A stretch of DNA of 19,225 nt from an uncultured Oscillospiraceae bacterium (GCA_902478785.1 CABSMJ010000031.1:1-19225); one strand, 5' to 3'. Positions 5,607-12,955 are shown, counted from the first letter of the stretch. Translations and numbers: made by a program. Notes: a model not told the origin generated them from the sequence alone.

Positions 5607-7835
5607 ATGAAAGTCATCCATCTCATCAGCGGCGGCGACAGCGGCGGAGCCAAGACCCATGTGCTGAGCCTCCTGCAGGAGCTCAACCGCACCATCACCG
5701 CCCAGCTGGTCTGCTTCCGGGACGGTCCCTTTGCCGAGGAGGCCCGCTCTCTGGGAATCCCCACCCGTATCCTGGCGGGGAACCACATCCTGCGCACCTG
5801 CCGTGAGCTCACCCGCTATATCCAGTCGGAGGGCTTCCAGGTCATCCACTGTCACGGTTCCCGGGCCAACATGATCGGCGCCCTGCTGCGGGGGCGGCTG
5901 GATGTGCCAGTGGTCTCCACCGTCCACAGCGACTACAAGCTGGACTACATGGGCCGTCCCTTCAGCCATCTCACCTTCGGCAACATCAATTCCTGGGCCC
6001 TCCACCGGGTGGACTATCGCATCGGCGTGTCCGATGCCATGGTGAACCTTCTCATTGACCGGGGATTCCCCCCCGACCGGTTCTACACCATCTACAACGG
6101 TATTGACTTCACTCCCACTGCCATCAACGAGGACCGGCTGGAATATCTGCGCTCCCTGGGGGCGGATGTGGACGAGAACTGCGTGGTGGCGGGCATCGCC
6201 GCCCGGCTTAACCCCGTCAAGGATATGTCCACCCTGATCCGGGGCTTTGCCGCCGCCTACCGTCAGCAGCCCCGGCTGCGTCTGGTGATCGCCGGCGAGG
6301 GCGAAGAGCGAGAGCAGCTTCAGAAGCTGGCCCAGGAGCTGGGCGTGGAGAAGGTGGTGTGCTTTGCCGGCTGGATCTCCGGCGGCATGGACCGGTTCTA
6401 TCACGCTCTGGATATCAACTGCCTGACCTCCCTCTCCGAGACCTTCCCCTACGCCCTTACCGAGGGCGCCCGGTGGCATCTGGCCACCGTGTCCACCGCC
6501 GTGGGCGGTATTCCCTATCTCATTGACAACGATGTCAACGGCTTCCTCTTCTCCCCCGGCGACTGGCAAACCCTGGGCCGCCATCTGGCCGCTCTGGCCG
6601 CCGACGACGAGATGCGCCGGGAAATGGGGCGGCGGCTCTATGAAAAAGCATCCACCCACTTCTCCATCCAGAACACCGTGAACACCCAGCTGCGCATCTA
6701 CCAGGAGGTGCTGCGCCGCTACCACCGGCCCAAGGCCAAGCGGGACGGCGTGGTGATCTGCGGGGCCTATGGCCGGGGCAATGCCGGCGACGACGCCATT
6801 TTGGAGGCCATCCTTCAGGAGATGCGCAGCATCGACCCGGATATGCCCATCACGGTGCTGTCCAAAAATCCCAAAAATACCCGCCTGACCTATCGGGTCC
6901 GGGCCCTGCACCGGTCCAACTTCTTTGGCTGGCACCGGGCCATGTCCCACAGCAAGCTCTATATCAACGGTGGTGGCAGCCTGATTCAGGACGTCACCTC
7001 CCGCCGCTCCCTGTGGTACTACCTCAATAACATCTCCACTGCCAAGCGCCTGGGCTGCCGGGTGCAGATGTACGGCTGCGGCATCGGCCCCATCCTCCGC
7101 AGCAGCCATAAGAATCTGGCTGCCAAGGTGCTCAACCGGTCTGTGGATGTCATCACCCTGCGGGAGCCGGACTCCCTCCACGAGCTGGAGGCCATCGGCG
7201 TCACCCGCCCCAAGATCCTTCTCACCGCCGACCCGGCCCTGATCCTCTCCCCCGCCGAGGAGGACGAGGTGGACAGCGCCCTGCTCCAGGCGGGCATCCC
7301 GCCTCACGGCAAGTACATCTGCTTCGCCCTGCGGCACTGGAAGGGCTTTGACGAAAAGGCCCCCCTCTTTGGAAAGGCCGCCGCCTATGCCTATGAGACC
7401 TATGGCCTGACGCCGGTGTTCGTATCGGTGGAGCGCCACTCCGACCCCTCCGCCGCCCGCCTGGCTGCCGCGGGGCTGGATTTTCCCTGCCACTTCCTGG
7501 TCAACGCCGGGGACGCCGGGTCCATCATCGGCGTGCTGTCCCGGATGCAGGTCATCGTGTCCATGCGGCTCCATGCCCTGATCTTTGCCGCCGGTCAGGG
7601 GGTGCCCCTGGTAGGCGTGGTGTATGACCCCAAGGTCTCTGCCTTTCTCAAGTACATCGGTCAGGACCTGTTTGTGGACCTGGACCGGCTGGATCTCCAG
7701 GAGCTGTGTCAGATGATCGACGCAGCCGTGGAAAAGACCCGCCACCCGGAGGCCCAGGAGGCCGCCGTGGAACAGCTGCGCCGGACGGAGCAGCAAAACG
7801 TGGCCCTGGCCCGGGAGCTGCTGGAACAAGCGTAA
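5607..7835 (+). CDS. csaB: fusion of GT4 glycosyltransferase and CsaB-type polysaccharide pyruvyl transferase
   Basis: A 742-aa two-domain protein. Residues 1-370 form a GT-B glycosyltransferase family 4 domain: the start MKVIHLISGGDSGGAKTHV is typical, the retaining E-x7-E motif is present (E278, E286 in SETFPYALTEGA), and GIAARLNPVKD lies near 196-206. Residues 380-742 form a polysaccharide pyruvyl transferase: GVVICGAYGRGNAGDDAIL (381-399), INGGGSLIQD (453-462), YGCGIGPI (489-496), and VSMRLHALIFAAGQGVPLVGVVYDPK (651-676). CsaB transfers pyruvate from PEP to secondary cell-wall polysaccharide, which anchors SLH-domain S-layer proteins. The fused sugar transferase suggests both steps act on one polymer; this is inferred. 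The start is chosen by homology; the ribosome site GTGAGG is weak. ORF space upstream lacks coding character. Confidence 0.93.
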   Translation: MKVIHLISGGDSGGAKTHVLSLLQELNRTITAQLVCFRDGPFAEEARSLGIPTRILAGNHILRTCRELTRYIQSEGFQVIHCHGSRANMIGALLRGRLDVPVVSTVHSDYKLDYMGRPFSHLTFGNINSWALHRVDYRIGVSDAMVNLLIDRGFPPDRFYTIYNGIDFTPTAINEDRLEYLRSLGADVDENCVVAGIAARLNPVKDMSTLIRGFAAAYRQQPRLRLVIAGEGEEREQLQKLAQELGVEKVVCFAGWISGGMDRFYHALDINCLTSLSETFPYALTEGARWHLATVSTAVGGIPYLIDNDVNGFLFSPGDWQTLGRHLAALAADDEMRREMGRRLYEKASTHFSIQNTVNTQLRIYQEVLRRYHRPKAKRDGVVICGAYGRGNAGDDAILEAILQEMRSIDPDMPITVLSKNPKNTRLTYRVRALHRSNFFGWHRAMSHSKLYINGGGSLIQDVTSRRSLWYYLNNISTAKRLGCRVQMYGCGIGPILRSSHKNLAAKVLNRSVDVITLREPDSLHELEAIGVTRPKILLTADPALILSPAEEDEVDSALLQAGIPPHGKYICFALRHWKGFDEKAPLFGKAAAYAYETYGLTPVFVSVERHSDPSAARLAAAGLDFPCHFLVNAGDAGSIIGVLSRMQVIVSMRLHALIFAAGQGVPLVGVVYDPKVSAFLKYIGQDLFVDLDRLDLQELCQMIDAAVEKTRHPEAQEAAVEQLRRTEQQNVALARELLEQA

Positions 7836-7872
7836 AAAAACACCGCAGGCAAAATGCCTGCGGTATTTTTTT
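7834..7872. terminator. bidirectional terminator between the GT4-CsaB and SGNH genes
   Basis: A 10-bp stem (7842-7851 with 7855-7864), an AAA loop, and flanking A7 (7834-7840) and T7 (7866-7872). It overlaps the stop codons of both convergent genes. Confidence 0.95.
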
Positions 7873-8575
7873 ACGCTTTTGCGTTCTCCTCCATCTGACG
7901 GTCCACTGCCTGGCAGATGGCGCGGCACCAGTCCTCCCGGGCGTCAAAGAACACATCCGGGGTCTCCCGCAGCAGCGGATGCTCCAGGTCCAGCCCCTCA
8001 GGCAGGGAGAAGTCTGCCGCCGTGGCAGGCAGGTCCTTGGCGCTCTTCCCCGTCAGGGTTGTATACACCGTAGCAGCCACCAGATAGCTGCCATAGACGG
8101 AGGCGTGCTTGCCGTCGCTCCAGTACAGCTCGATCTCCGGATGCTCCCGGCGCACCGTCTCCCAGACCTGGCCCACAGGAATCAGCAGCGCGTCGTGCTC
8201 CGCGGCCATCTTCTGATAGACTTCGGTCATGATCGCCTGATCCTCCGGGTGGGCCTTCTCCGCCCAGGTCATCAGCAGAGCCGGCCGGGTGCCCGCAGCC
8301 CGGCACAGGGCGATGAACTCTCCCACCGTCTTGCCAGTCACCTCCGGGTCCGGGAAGGGATGGGCGTGCTGCTGCAGGATGCAGATGTCATAGTGGCCGT
8401 GGAGAATGTTGAAACGGGTCTCAAAATACTCCTTCCGATGCCATTCCAGGGACTGGCCGGAGTGGCTGAGCATAGTGACCACCATGTCCACGCCGCCGTG
8501 GCGGCAGAAGGCCGCGAACAGCGCCGGCATATCGTTGAAATAGGTATGGCTGTTGCCGATAAATAGTACCCGCAT
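7871..8575 (-). CDS. SGNH/GDSL-fold hydrolase, DUF4886-like
   Basis: A 234-aa protein. SGNH hydrolases are serine esterases or acyl hydrolases. Here the nucleophile block is MRVLFIGNSHTYFND (S9), a glycine block includes HSGQS (38-42), and the C-terminal block is YWSDGKHAS with D154 and H157 as the dyad. GNSHTYFND is characteristic of DUF4886. There is no signal peptide, so it is likely cytoplasmic, and the substrate is unknown. ATG 8575 is preferred over an in-frame ATG at 8668 because AAAGGAGAG precedes it at good spacing and the upstream residues are not family-like. It is monocistronic, with its own promoter and terminator. Confidence 0.88.
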   Translation of the reverse strand: MRVLFIGNSHTYFNDMPALFAAFCRHGGVDMVVTMLSHSGQSLEWHRKEYFETRFNILHGHYDICILQQHAHPFPDPEVTGKTVGEFIALCRAAGTRPALLMTWAEKAHPEDQAIMTEVYQKMAAEHDALLIPVGQVWETVRREHPEIELYWSDGKHASVYGSYLVAATVYTTLTGKSAKDLPATAADFSLPEGLDLEHPLLRETPDVFFDAREDWCRAICQAVDRQMEENAKA

Positions 8576-8676
8576 GGTATGCTGCTCTCCTTTTTTCTGT
8601 TCTGGCGGGCCTGTCCTTCTCTCTTTGAAGCAGTTTTTTGAAAAATCAAAGGCCCACCGTGGATTCATTAGATTCT

Positions 8677-8706
8677 ATTATACCGGCCTTGCCGCTTGGG
8701 ATGCAA
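8677..8706 (-). promoter_or_regulatory. promoter for the SGNH hydrolase gene
   Basis: On the minus strand, TTGCAT (8701-8706), an 18-bp spacer and a perfect TATAAT (8677-8682). The implied leader is about 95 nt. Confidence 0.65.
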
Positions 8707-8723
8707 GTCTTTTTTCCGCAGGC

Positions 8724-8767
8724 AAAAAAGCGGCGTCCCGCCTGCTGGAGGTCTCCGGCAGGCGGGA
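8724..8767 (-). terminator. probable terminator after the flavodoxin gene
   Basis: A 10-bp stem (8736-8745 with 8758-8767). On the minus strand it is followed after 6 nt by T6 (complement of 8724-8729). The spacing before the T-run is longer than ideal. Confidence 0.6.
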
Positions 8768-8820
8768 TAGGTACAGGAAAACAGGAGAGAGCGCGGCAGA
8801 GCCCTACCTCAGAGCGTTCC

Positions 8821-9252
8821 TCAGGCCTTGGCCAGGACCTCCCCCAGCTTGCGGCAGGCCTCCAGACCCACTGCATCCGGCGTCTCGTTGACGATAAGGC
8901 CCTCGTCCTCCACCAGGAGGGCGCCGGCGCTTTCGGTGCGTTGATACCAGTCCCGCATCCACTGACCGTCGCCCCAGCCGTAGGAGCCGAACAGCGCCAC
9001 CCTGCGGCCGCCCAAATGGCCCTCCAGCTCCGTGAAAAAGGGTTCGAACTCGCTCTCCTCCAGCACCTCGGCGCCCATGGCCGGGCAGCCCAGAGCCAAA
9101 CGGTCATAGCTTGCGGCCTCCGATGCGCTGATCTGGGGCACCTGAAACAGCTCCGTCTCCGCGCCGGCGGCCTTGGCGCCCTCTGCCACCGCCTGGGCCA
9201 TAGCGGCGGTGTTGCCGCTGCCGGACCAAAAAATCACTGCAACCTTACTCAT
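8821..9252 (-). CDS. flavodoxin (short-chain)
   Basis: A 143-aa protein of typical flavodoxin length. It carries FMN and transfers single electrons at low potential, often in place of ferredoxin. The phosphate loop is VIFWSGSGNTAAMA (6-19, the SGSGNT motif). Later features are LALGCPAMGAEVLEE (52-66, FMN loop with a cysteine) and VALFGSYGWGDGQWM (85-99, second isoalloxazine loop). The upstream GGAGG (9260s, read on the minus strand) supports the ATG. The leader carries an 18-bp near-perfect palindrome and a hairpin. Flavodoxins are commonly iron-regulated, so a metal-responsive repressor is a reasonable inference. Confidence 0.95.
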   Translation of the reverse strand: MSKVAVIFWSGSGNTAAMAQAVAEGAKAAGAETELFQVPQISASEAASYDRLALGCPAMGAEVLEESEFEPFFTELEGHLGGRRVALFGSYGWGDGQWMRDWYQRTESAGALLVEDEGLIVNETPDAVGLEACRKLGEVLAKA

Positions 9253-9283
9253 AGTTTCGATACCTCCTGTGGGTCTGGATTTT

Positions 9284-9301
9284 AGTTAGCATACGCTAAC
9301 T
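9284..9301 (-). promoter_or_regulatory. palindromic operator candidate in the flavodoxin leader
   Basis: AGTTAGC (9284-9290) and GCTAACT (9295-9301) are perfect inverted repeats with a 4-bp centre. The TTAG...CTAA pattern resembles DtxR/IdeR-type metal-regulator boxes, but the match is by eye. It lies about 45-60 nt downstream of the predicted start, where a bound repressor would act as a roadblock, or it could fold as a hairpin in RNA. Confidence 0.5.
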
Positions 9302-9315
9302 GTCTGGTTTTGAAA

Positions 9316-9340
9316 AAGGAAAGCTAGTTAGGCTTTCCTT
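9316..9340 (-). promoter_or_regulatory. leader hairpin or second operator upstream of flavodoxin
   Basis: A 9-bp perfect stem AAGGAAAGC (9316-9324) with GCTTTCCTT (9332-9340) around TAGTTAG, which repeats the TAGTTAG half-site of the palindrome at 9284. It lies at about +6 to +30 of the predicted transcript. Confidence 0.45.
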
Positions 9341-9351
9341 ACTCTTTGGTC

Positions 9352-9381
9352 AGTATACAACAGCGCAGGAGCGGTTGTCAA
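9352..9381 (-). promoter_or_regulatory. promoter for flavodoxin
   Basis: On the minus strand, a perfect TTGACA (9376-9381), an 18-bp spacer and TATACT (9352-9357). The predicted start is near 9345, giving a leader of about 93 nt that contains both repeats. Confidence 0.75.
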
Positions 9382-9400
9382 CCCCCTTTTCCCTGCGCAA

Positions 9401-9439
9401 GCAAAAAGAAAGCGGCTCTCCCCAAAAGGAGAGAGCCGC
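9401..9439 (-). terminator. terminator after the hemolysin III gene
   Basis: A 9-bp GC-rich stem (9412-9420 with 9431-9439), followed on the minus strand by TTTCTTTTTGC. It ends 7 nt from the gene's stop codon. Confidence 0.88.
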
Positions 9440-9445
9440 CGGGGT

Positions 9446-10111
9446 TCAGAGCACATAGAGATAGACCGCCAGATAGTGGCACAGGGAGCCGGCCAAAATC
9501 AGCAGATGGAACAGCTCGTGGAAGGTCCACTCCGCCGACAGATTGGGCCGCTTGATGGCATAGAACACGGCGCCCACGGAGTAGCACACGCCGCCGGCGG
9601 CGATGAGGGCCATGCAGCCCGGCTCCGCCGCCGCCAGGAAGTCCTCCAGCACAAAGAGCACCGCCCAGCCCATGGCCAGGTAACACAAGGTGCTCAGCAC
9701 CCGGGGCGCGTTGATCCACACCAGCTTGGCCAGGATCCCCGCCACGGCGATGCCCCACAGCACCAGGCAGAAGCGCTTGCCCTCCGGATAGGGCAGCAGA
9801 GCCAGGGAAAAGGGGGTGTAGCTGCCGGCAATGAGAACGTAGATCATACTGTGGTCCAGCTTGCGCAGCAGCCGCTTGACGCCGCCGGTGGTGACGTCCC
9901 CGGGATAGAAGTGATAGACCGCGCTGGCGGTATACAGGGCGATCATGGACAGGCAAAAACACATGGCAGGCGCCACCTGAGCCGCCGGGAGCTCCGCTCC
10001 CAGTCCCCGCATCAAAAACAACACACCGCCCGCCAGAGCCAGCACCGCCCCCATGGCATGGGTGGCACAGCTGACCCGGTCCTGCGCGGAAGCAAACCAT
10101 TTGTGCAGCAT
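9446..10111 (-). CDS. hemolysin III / PAQR family seven-helix membrane protein
   Basis: A 221-aa integral membrane protein with about seven hydrophobic segments. Family motifs are TASAVYHFYP (near 63-72), KRLLRKLDHSMIYVLIAGSYTPF (the conserved LDHSxIYxLIAGSYTP signature), and WTFHELFHLLILAGSLCHYLAV near the C-terminus with the zinc-ligand-type histidines. Bacterial members are related to adiponectin receptors and have been linked to membrane lipid homeostasis; the 'hemolysin' name is historical. I chose the second ATG (10111) because AAGGAG then lies 8 nt upstream; the first ATG (10117) is only 2 nt from it. The promoter overlaps a long palindrome, so it is probably repressor-controlled. Confidence 0.93.
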   Translation of the reverse strand: MLHKWFASAQDRVSCATHAMGAVLALAGGVLFLMRGLGAELPAAQVAPAMCFCLSMIALYTASAVYHFYPGDVTTGGVKRLLRKLDHSMIYVLIAGSYTPFSLALLPYPEGKRFCLVLWGIAVAGILAKLVWINAPRVLSTLCYLAMGWAVLFVLEDFLAAAEPGCMALIAAGGVCYSVGAVFYAIKRPNLSAEWTFHELFHLLILAGSLCHYLAVYLYVL

Positions 10112-10146
10112 ATGCATCTCTCCTTGCGAAAATACGGTGTCGAAAC

Positions 10147-10179
10147 CGTGTAATATAGTTTACGAAACTATATTACACG
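10147..10179. promoter_or_regulatory. 33-bp perfect palindrome, repressor operator candidate
   Basis: Two 15-bp arms (10147-10161 and 10165-10179) are perfect inverted repeats around ACG. The core, TAGTTTACGAAACTA, has the form of a TetR/AcrR-type operator. It covers the -10 element and start region of the hemolysin III promoter. No TetR-family gene is in the window, so the regulator would be encoded elsewhere. As RNA it would form only part of a hairpin, because the predicted start lies inside it. Confidence 0.75.
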
Positions 10180-10198
10180 ATATTCATACCAAATTCAA
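10170..10198 (-). promoter_or_regulatory. promoter for the hemolysin III gene
   Basis: On the minus strand, TTGAAT (10193-10198), a 17-bp spacer and TAATAT (10170-10175). The -10 lies in one arm of the palindrome. Confidence 0.7.
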
Positions 10199-10224
10199 GG
10201 GGAAACTGCACAATTTTCCTGGAA

Positions 10225-11625
10225 CTAGTTTGCGCCTTTTGTCAAATCAGCCAATTGCTGCGCCGCAACTGCCTGCTGCTCACCGGTTAGTGTCCAGTTG
10301 GTATCCAGTTCCACGATCCGGTCCTCCCAGCACAAAAGCCACCGGTTATAGGCCTCACCATCCCACCACAGGCGATAGGCTGCCTGGGCACCCCAAGGAG
10401 ACGGGTCCTCTGGACGGTACTCCCGGGTCCAGATGTCTGAATCTTCCTTATATTGCTCCAGATAGGTGGAAAGACACCAGTTATAGAGAAAGGATGCTCT
10501 TACCGTTACCACTTCATACTCCAGCTCCAGCGCATCAGTGCCATCAGGTATATGCCACTGGCGGCCCTCCAGATAGCCCAGAAGGGGCGAATGATGCTCT
10601 GTGCGCTCATAGGAGTAGTTCTCGCCCTCCTGTCCTGTCAGATCCTCCACCGTCAGAGGCAGGGTATCGTGGTAGATCTCAAAGCTGAAATTTTCCGTCT
10701 GATAGACATCCGCCGGCTCGCCTCTGAACCAGCCTTGTTGGGTGACGCCCCAGAAGATGAGGAACGTGAAACCGCCCACCAGCACCACCGCGCCCAGCAC
10801 GTCTGCTGTCAGAGTCAGTGCCATGTTGGTCCGCTTGCCCACGCCCCGTCGCTTGAGGCCCTGCTTGGTTCCCCGTACCAGGAGCACCAGCAGAGCAAAG
10901 CCCGCCAGATAGGCCAGAAGGAGGGGCAGCATCTGGCTCTCTCCCTCTGTCACGAAAGCCACTGCATATCCCACTGCCAGTACTGCAAACAGGCCCCGAG
11001 TAACCCGAGCCAGTCGGCGATAGCCGCCGCCCGGGACGCAGGGCCCCCCCTGGGCCACAGACCGCTCCGACCGCCGCAGCCACAGCGCATAGTCCAGCAG
11101 GTTTCCCGCCACGGACAAAAACACCAGCAGCCACAAAAGGATGGGCAGCATTCGGCTGGTCTGACTCAGAATGACCACCGGGTCCCCCAGCAGAGTACTG
11201 ATCTGCATGACCATCATCAGCAGCGCCAAAGCCATCAGCAAAATGCCGCTGGACACAAAGTTCTTCTGCACGGCCCGGCGCAGCACAGCCAAACGCACCG
11301 CATCCTCAGTCTCCAACGGCTGGGGGGCAGTCTGCTCCGACCGGAAAATCTGCATCTGAAACCAGTCCCCCACCTTTTCCCAGCCAGCGACGGCACACAG
11401 CTCCCGCAGCTCCTCCTGTCCCCTGGTGGGAACGGGATTGAAGTCGGAAGCCTCCGGCACATAGGTGGCAGCATAGTGGACCTGTCGGGGCTCCACCCGC
11501 CGGTATTTCCAAAGTGTTCCTGTGCGCTCCAGCCGCCAGCCCCTGGCCTCCATCTTTTCCAGGTGACGCTCCACCCCCTGGTAGTCATAGAGGGCAAAGG
11601 ACTCCATACGATACTTGGTGTTCAC
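10225..11625 (-). CDS. DUF2812 domain membrane protein, PadR partner
   Basis: A 466-aa protein. The N-terminal 1-95 (YRMESFALYDYQGVERHLEKMEARGWRLE... YAATYVPE) is a DUF2812 domain, known mostly as the partner of adjacent PadR-type regulators. Predicted membrane helices lie at about 124-145, 160-181, 210-226, 232-251 and 272-293, followed by a 170-residue tryptophan-rich domain, probably extracytoplasmic. The GTG start is chosen because it overlaps the PadR stop by 4 nt (GTGA) and sits 5-8 nt after GGAGGAG; an ATG at 11607 is an alternative. The function is unknown; an envelope-stress or membrane-signalling role is only inferred. No clear terminator separates it from the hemolysin III gene downstream. 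Confidence 0.88.
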   Translation of the reverse strand: MNTKYRMESFALYDYQGVERHLEKMEARGWRLERTGTLWKYRRVEPRQVHYAATYVPEASDFNPVPTRGQEELRELCAVAGWEKVGDWFQMQIFRSEQTAPQPLETEDAVRLAVLRRAVQKNFVSSGILLMALALLMMVMQISTLLGDPVVILSQTSRMLPILLWLLVFLSVAGNLLDYALWLRRSERSVAQGGPCVPGGGYRRLARVTRGLFAVLAVGYAVAFVTEGESQMLPLLLAYLAGFALLVLLVRGTKQGLKRRGVGKRTNMALTLTADVLGAVVLVGGFTFLIFWGVTQQGWFRGEPADVYQTENFSFEIYHDTLPLTVEDLTGQEGENYSYERTEHHSPLLGYLEGRQWHIPDGTDALELEYEVVTVRASFLYNWCLSTYLEQYKEDSDIWTREYRPEDPSPWGAQAAYRLWWDGEAYNRWLLCWEDRIVELDTNWTLTGEQQAVAAQQLADLTKGAN

Positions 11626-11945
11626 ACGCTCTCCTCCTCTCCCAGGCACCGGCGGTAGTCCGCCGTCTGCGCGCAGAGCCTGCGGTACTCCTCCCGCAGG
11701 GTCTCCTTCCCCTTCTCCGTCAGCACATAGCTCCGCCGGCGGCCCTCCACCTTGGTCTCCACAATCATGCCGGCGGAGAGAAACTGGTCCAGCAGATGGT
11801 ACAGCGTCCCCGGCCCCACGGACACCCGCCCGCCGGTCAGCCGTCCCACCTCCTCCATCACATCCATGCCGCAGCACTCCTGGCGCAGGCATAGCAGGAT
11901 ATAGAACATCTGCTCCGTCAGGGTTTGGAATTTTTCTCTGGGCAC
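11622..11945 (-). CDS. PadR-family transcriptional regulator
   Basis: A 107-aa winged-helix protein with the classic PadR layout: LTEQMFYILLCLRQECCGMDVMEEVGRLTGGRVSVGPGTLYHLLDQFLSAGMIV (helix-turn-helix with VGPGTLY), then the wing VEGRRRSYVLTEKGKETL and a short dimerising helix. PadR proteins usually repress their own operon and respond to ligands or stress. The GTG start at 11945 has AAGGTGAG upstream. The gene is coupled to DUF2812 by a 4-nt overlap. Two copies of an ATCGA-ATA-TCG element lie in its promoter, one in the -35/-10 spacer, consistent with autorepression. Confidence 0.95.
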   Translation of the reverse strand: MPREKFQTLTEQMFYILLCLRQECCGMDVMEEVGRLTGGRVSVGPGTLYHLLDQFLSAGMIVETKVEGRRRSYVLTEKGKETLREEYRRLCAQTADYRRCLGEEESV

Positions 11946-11961
11946 GGTCTCACCTTCTTTT

Positions 11962-12007
11962 ATCGAATATCGTTATTTTCAGTTTTACTATATCATCGAA
12001 TATCGAT
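11962..12007. promoter_or_regulatory. paired PadR operator candidates
   Basis: The element ATCGAATATCG occurs at 11962-11972 and, extended to ATCGAATATCGAT (inverted repeat ATCGA-ATA-TCGAT), at 11995-12007. The copies are 33 bp apart, about three helical turns. The second copy fills the spacer of the padR promoter and the first lies just downstream of the start. Confidence 0.7.
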
Positions 12008-12015
12008 AATGTCAA
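11987..12015 (-). promoter_or_regulatory. promoter for padR-DUF2812
   Basis: On the minus strand, a perfect TTGACA (12010-12015), a 17-bp spacer and TATAGT (11987-11992). Confidence 0.82.
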
Positions 12016-12033
12016 GAGGGCGGCATTTTTATG

Positions 12034-12062
12034 TTGACAACGGATAATCGTGGCAGTATGAT
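12034..12062 (+). promoter_or_regulatory. promoter for the aldolase gene
   Basis: A perfect TTGACA (12034-12039), a 17-bp spacer and TATGAT (12057-12062). It is back to back with the padR promoter, the -35 boxes being 18 nt apart. A GCCTGG/CCAGGC inverted repeat lies in the leader around 12077-12105. Confidence 0.8.
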
Positions 12063-12132
12063 AGGGAGAAATATCGCCTGGCCAGGACATGTATCCGCCA
12101 GGCCGGGACAGAGAGAAAAGGAGCGATCAGCC

Positions 12133-12909
12133 ATGGAAAATCAACTGCGCAACAAACTGATGAAGGGTGGGAAGCCCATCGGCACTTTTTTTGAGAGCGG
12201 AAGCGCCAGCATTGTAGAGTGTCTGGCTCTGGCGGGGCTGGACTATTTCATCGTGGACTCCGAGCACGGCCCCTTTGAGGTAGAGAGCACCATCGACTTT
12301 GTCATGGCTGCACTGATCCGGGGCATCACCCCTCTGGCCCGGGTGAAGGACGGGTCCCGGGCCTCCATCTTGAAGATGCTGGACATCGGCGTCCAGGGCC
12401 TCATCATTCCCGACCTCCACACGGTGGAGGAGGCTCGCCAGGTGGTGGAGTACGGCAAGTACTATCCCCTGGGTTGCCGGGGCGTGGCCTTTGGCCGGGA
12501 CGCAGGTTGGGGCTATGCCTCCCACGCCACGGGGAGCATGGACGACTACTTCACCATCTGCAACCGGGAGACCATGCTGATCCCCCAGTGCGAGACCCGG
12601 GGCTTCCTGGACCACATCGAGGAGATCTCCGCCATGGAGGGCATCGACGGCATCTTTGTGGGGCCCTATGACCTGTCTGTGGCCCTGGACAAGCCGGCCC
12701 AGTTCGACGCACCAGAGTTCCAGAGTGCGCTGGATCGGGTCCTGGCAGCCTGCCGGGCGGCAGGCAAGCCCTGCTTCATCTACGCCCCCAACAGCGCCGC
12801 TGCCCAGGCCCATCTGGACCGGGGCTTTAACAGCGTGGCCGTGGGGATGGACACCATCATGTGCGTGGAGGGCTTCCGGCAACTGCTGGGAGAGCTGTGC
12901 ACGGAGTAA
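12133..12909 (+). CDS. HpcH/HpaI-family aldolase (2-keto-3-deoxy acid aldolase type)
   Basis: A 258-aa TIM-barrel class II aldolase. The family cleaves 2-keto-4-hydroxy acids such as 4-hydroxy-2-oxoheptanedioate or 2-keto-3-deoxy sugar acids to pyruvate and an aldehyde, using Mg2+ or Mn2+. Visible are DYFIVDSEHGPF (37-48, with the catalytic-type H45), PLARVKDG (67-74, R70), IPQCETRGFLDHIEEI (150-165, metal ligand E154) and FVGPYDLSVAL (175-185, metal ligand D180). ATG 12133 has AAGGAG at 12118-12123. No sugar-acid transport or dehydratase genes are adjacent, so the actual substrate cannot be assigned. It is a single-gene transcript between a strong promoter and terminator, divergent from padR. 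Confidence 0.93.
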   Translation: MENQLRNKLMKGGKPIGTFFESGSASIVECLALAGLDYFIVDSEHGPFEVESTIDFVMAALIRGITPLARVKDGSRASILKMLDIGVQGLIIPDLHTVEEARQVVEYGKYYPLGCRGVAFGRDAGWGYASHATGSMDDYFTICNRETMLIPQCETRGFLDHIEEISAMEGIDGIFVGPYDLSVALDKPAQFDAPEFQSALDRVLAACRAAGKPCFIYAPNSAAAQAHLDRGFNSVAVGMDTIMCVEGFRQLLGELCTE

Positions 12910-12955
12910 GGTGTTCCCCATTTGGCTCCGTGACGTCCACGGGGCGATCCCAGAG

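Noticed and set aside
4974..7928. 984-residue open frame on the minus strand
   Set aside because: Only its last 166 codons (4974-5474) look like a real protein (DUF4330). The remainder is His/Gly/Gln-rich antisense of the GT4-CsaB gene, caused by high-GC codon bias.
9038..9056. tRNA T-loop-like GGTTCGAACTC
   Set aside because: It lies within the flavodoxin coding sequence and no cloverleaf arms can be drawn around it.
9316..9340. Known riboswitch in the flavodoxin leader
   Set aside because: The leader is only about 93 nt with one simple hairpin and no recognisable aptamer consensus or terminator switch.
10148..10178. Transcription terminator at the AT-rich palindrome
   Set aside because: The stem is AT-rich and lacks a following T-run on either strand; the position over a promoter fits an operator better.
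10453..11658. 401-residue plus-strand frame opposite DUF2812
   Set aside because: Gln/His/Pro-rich antisense; the minus-strand frame has a DUF2812 domain, membrane helices and coupling to padR.
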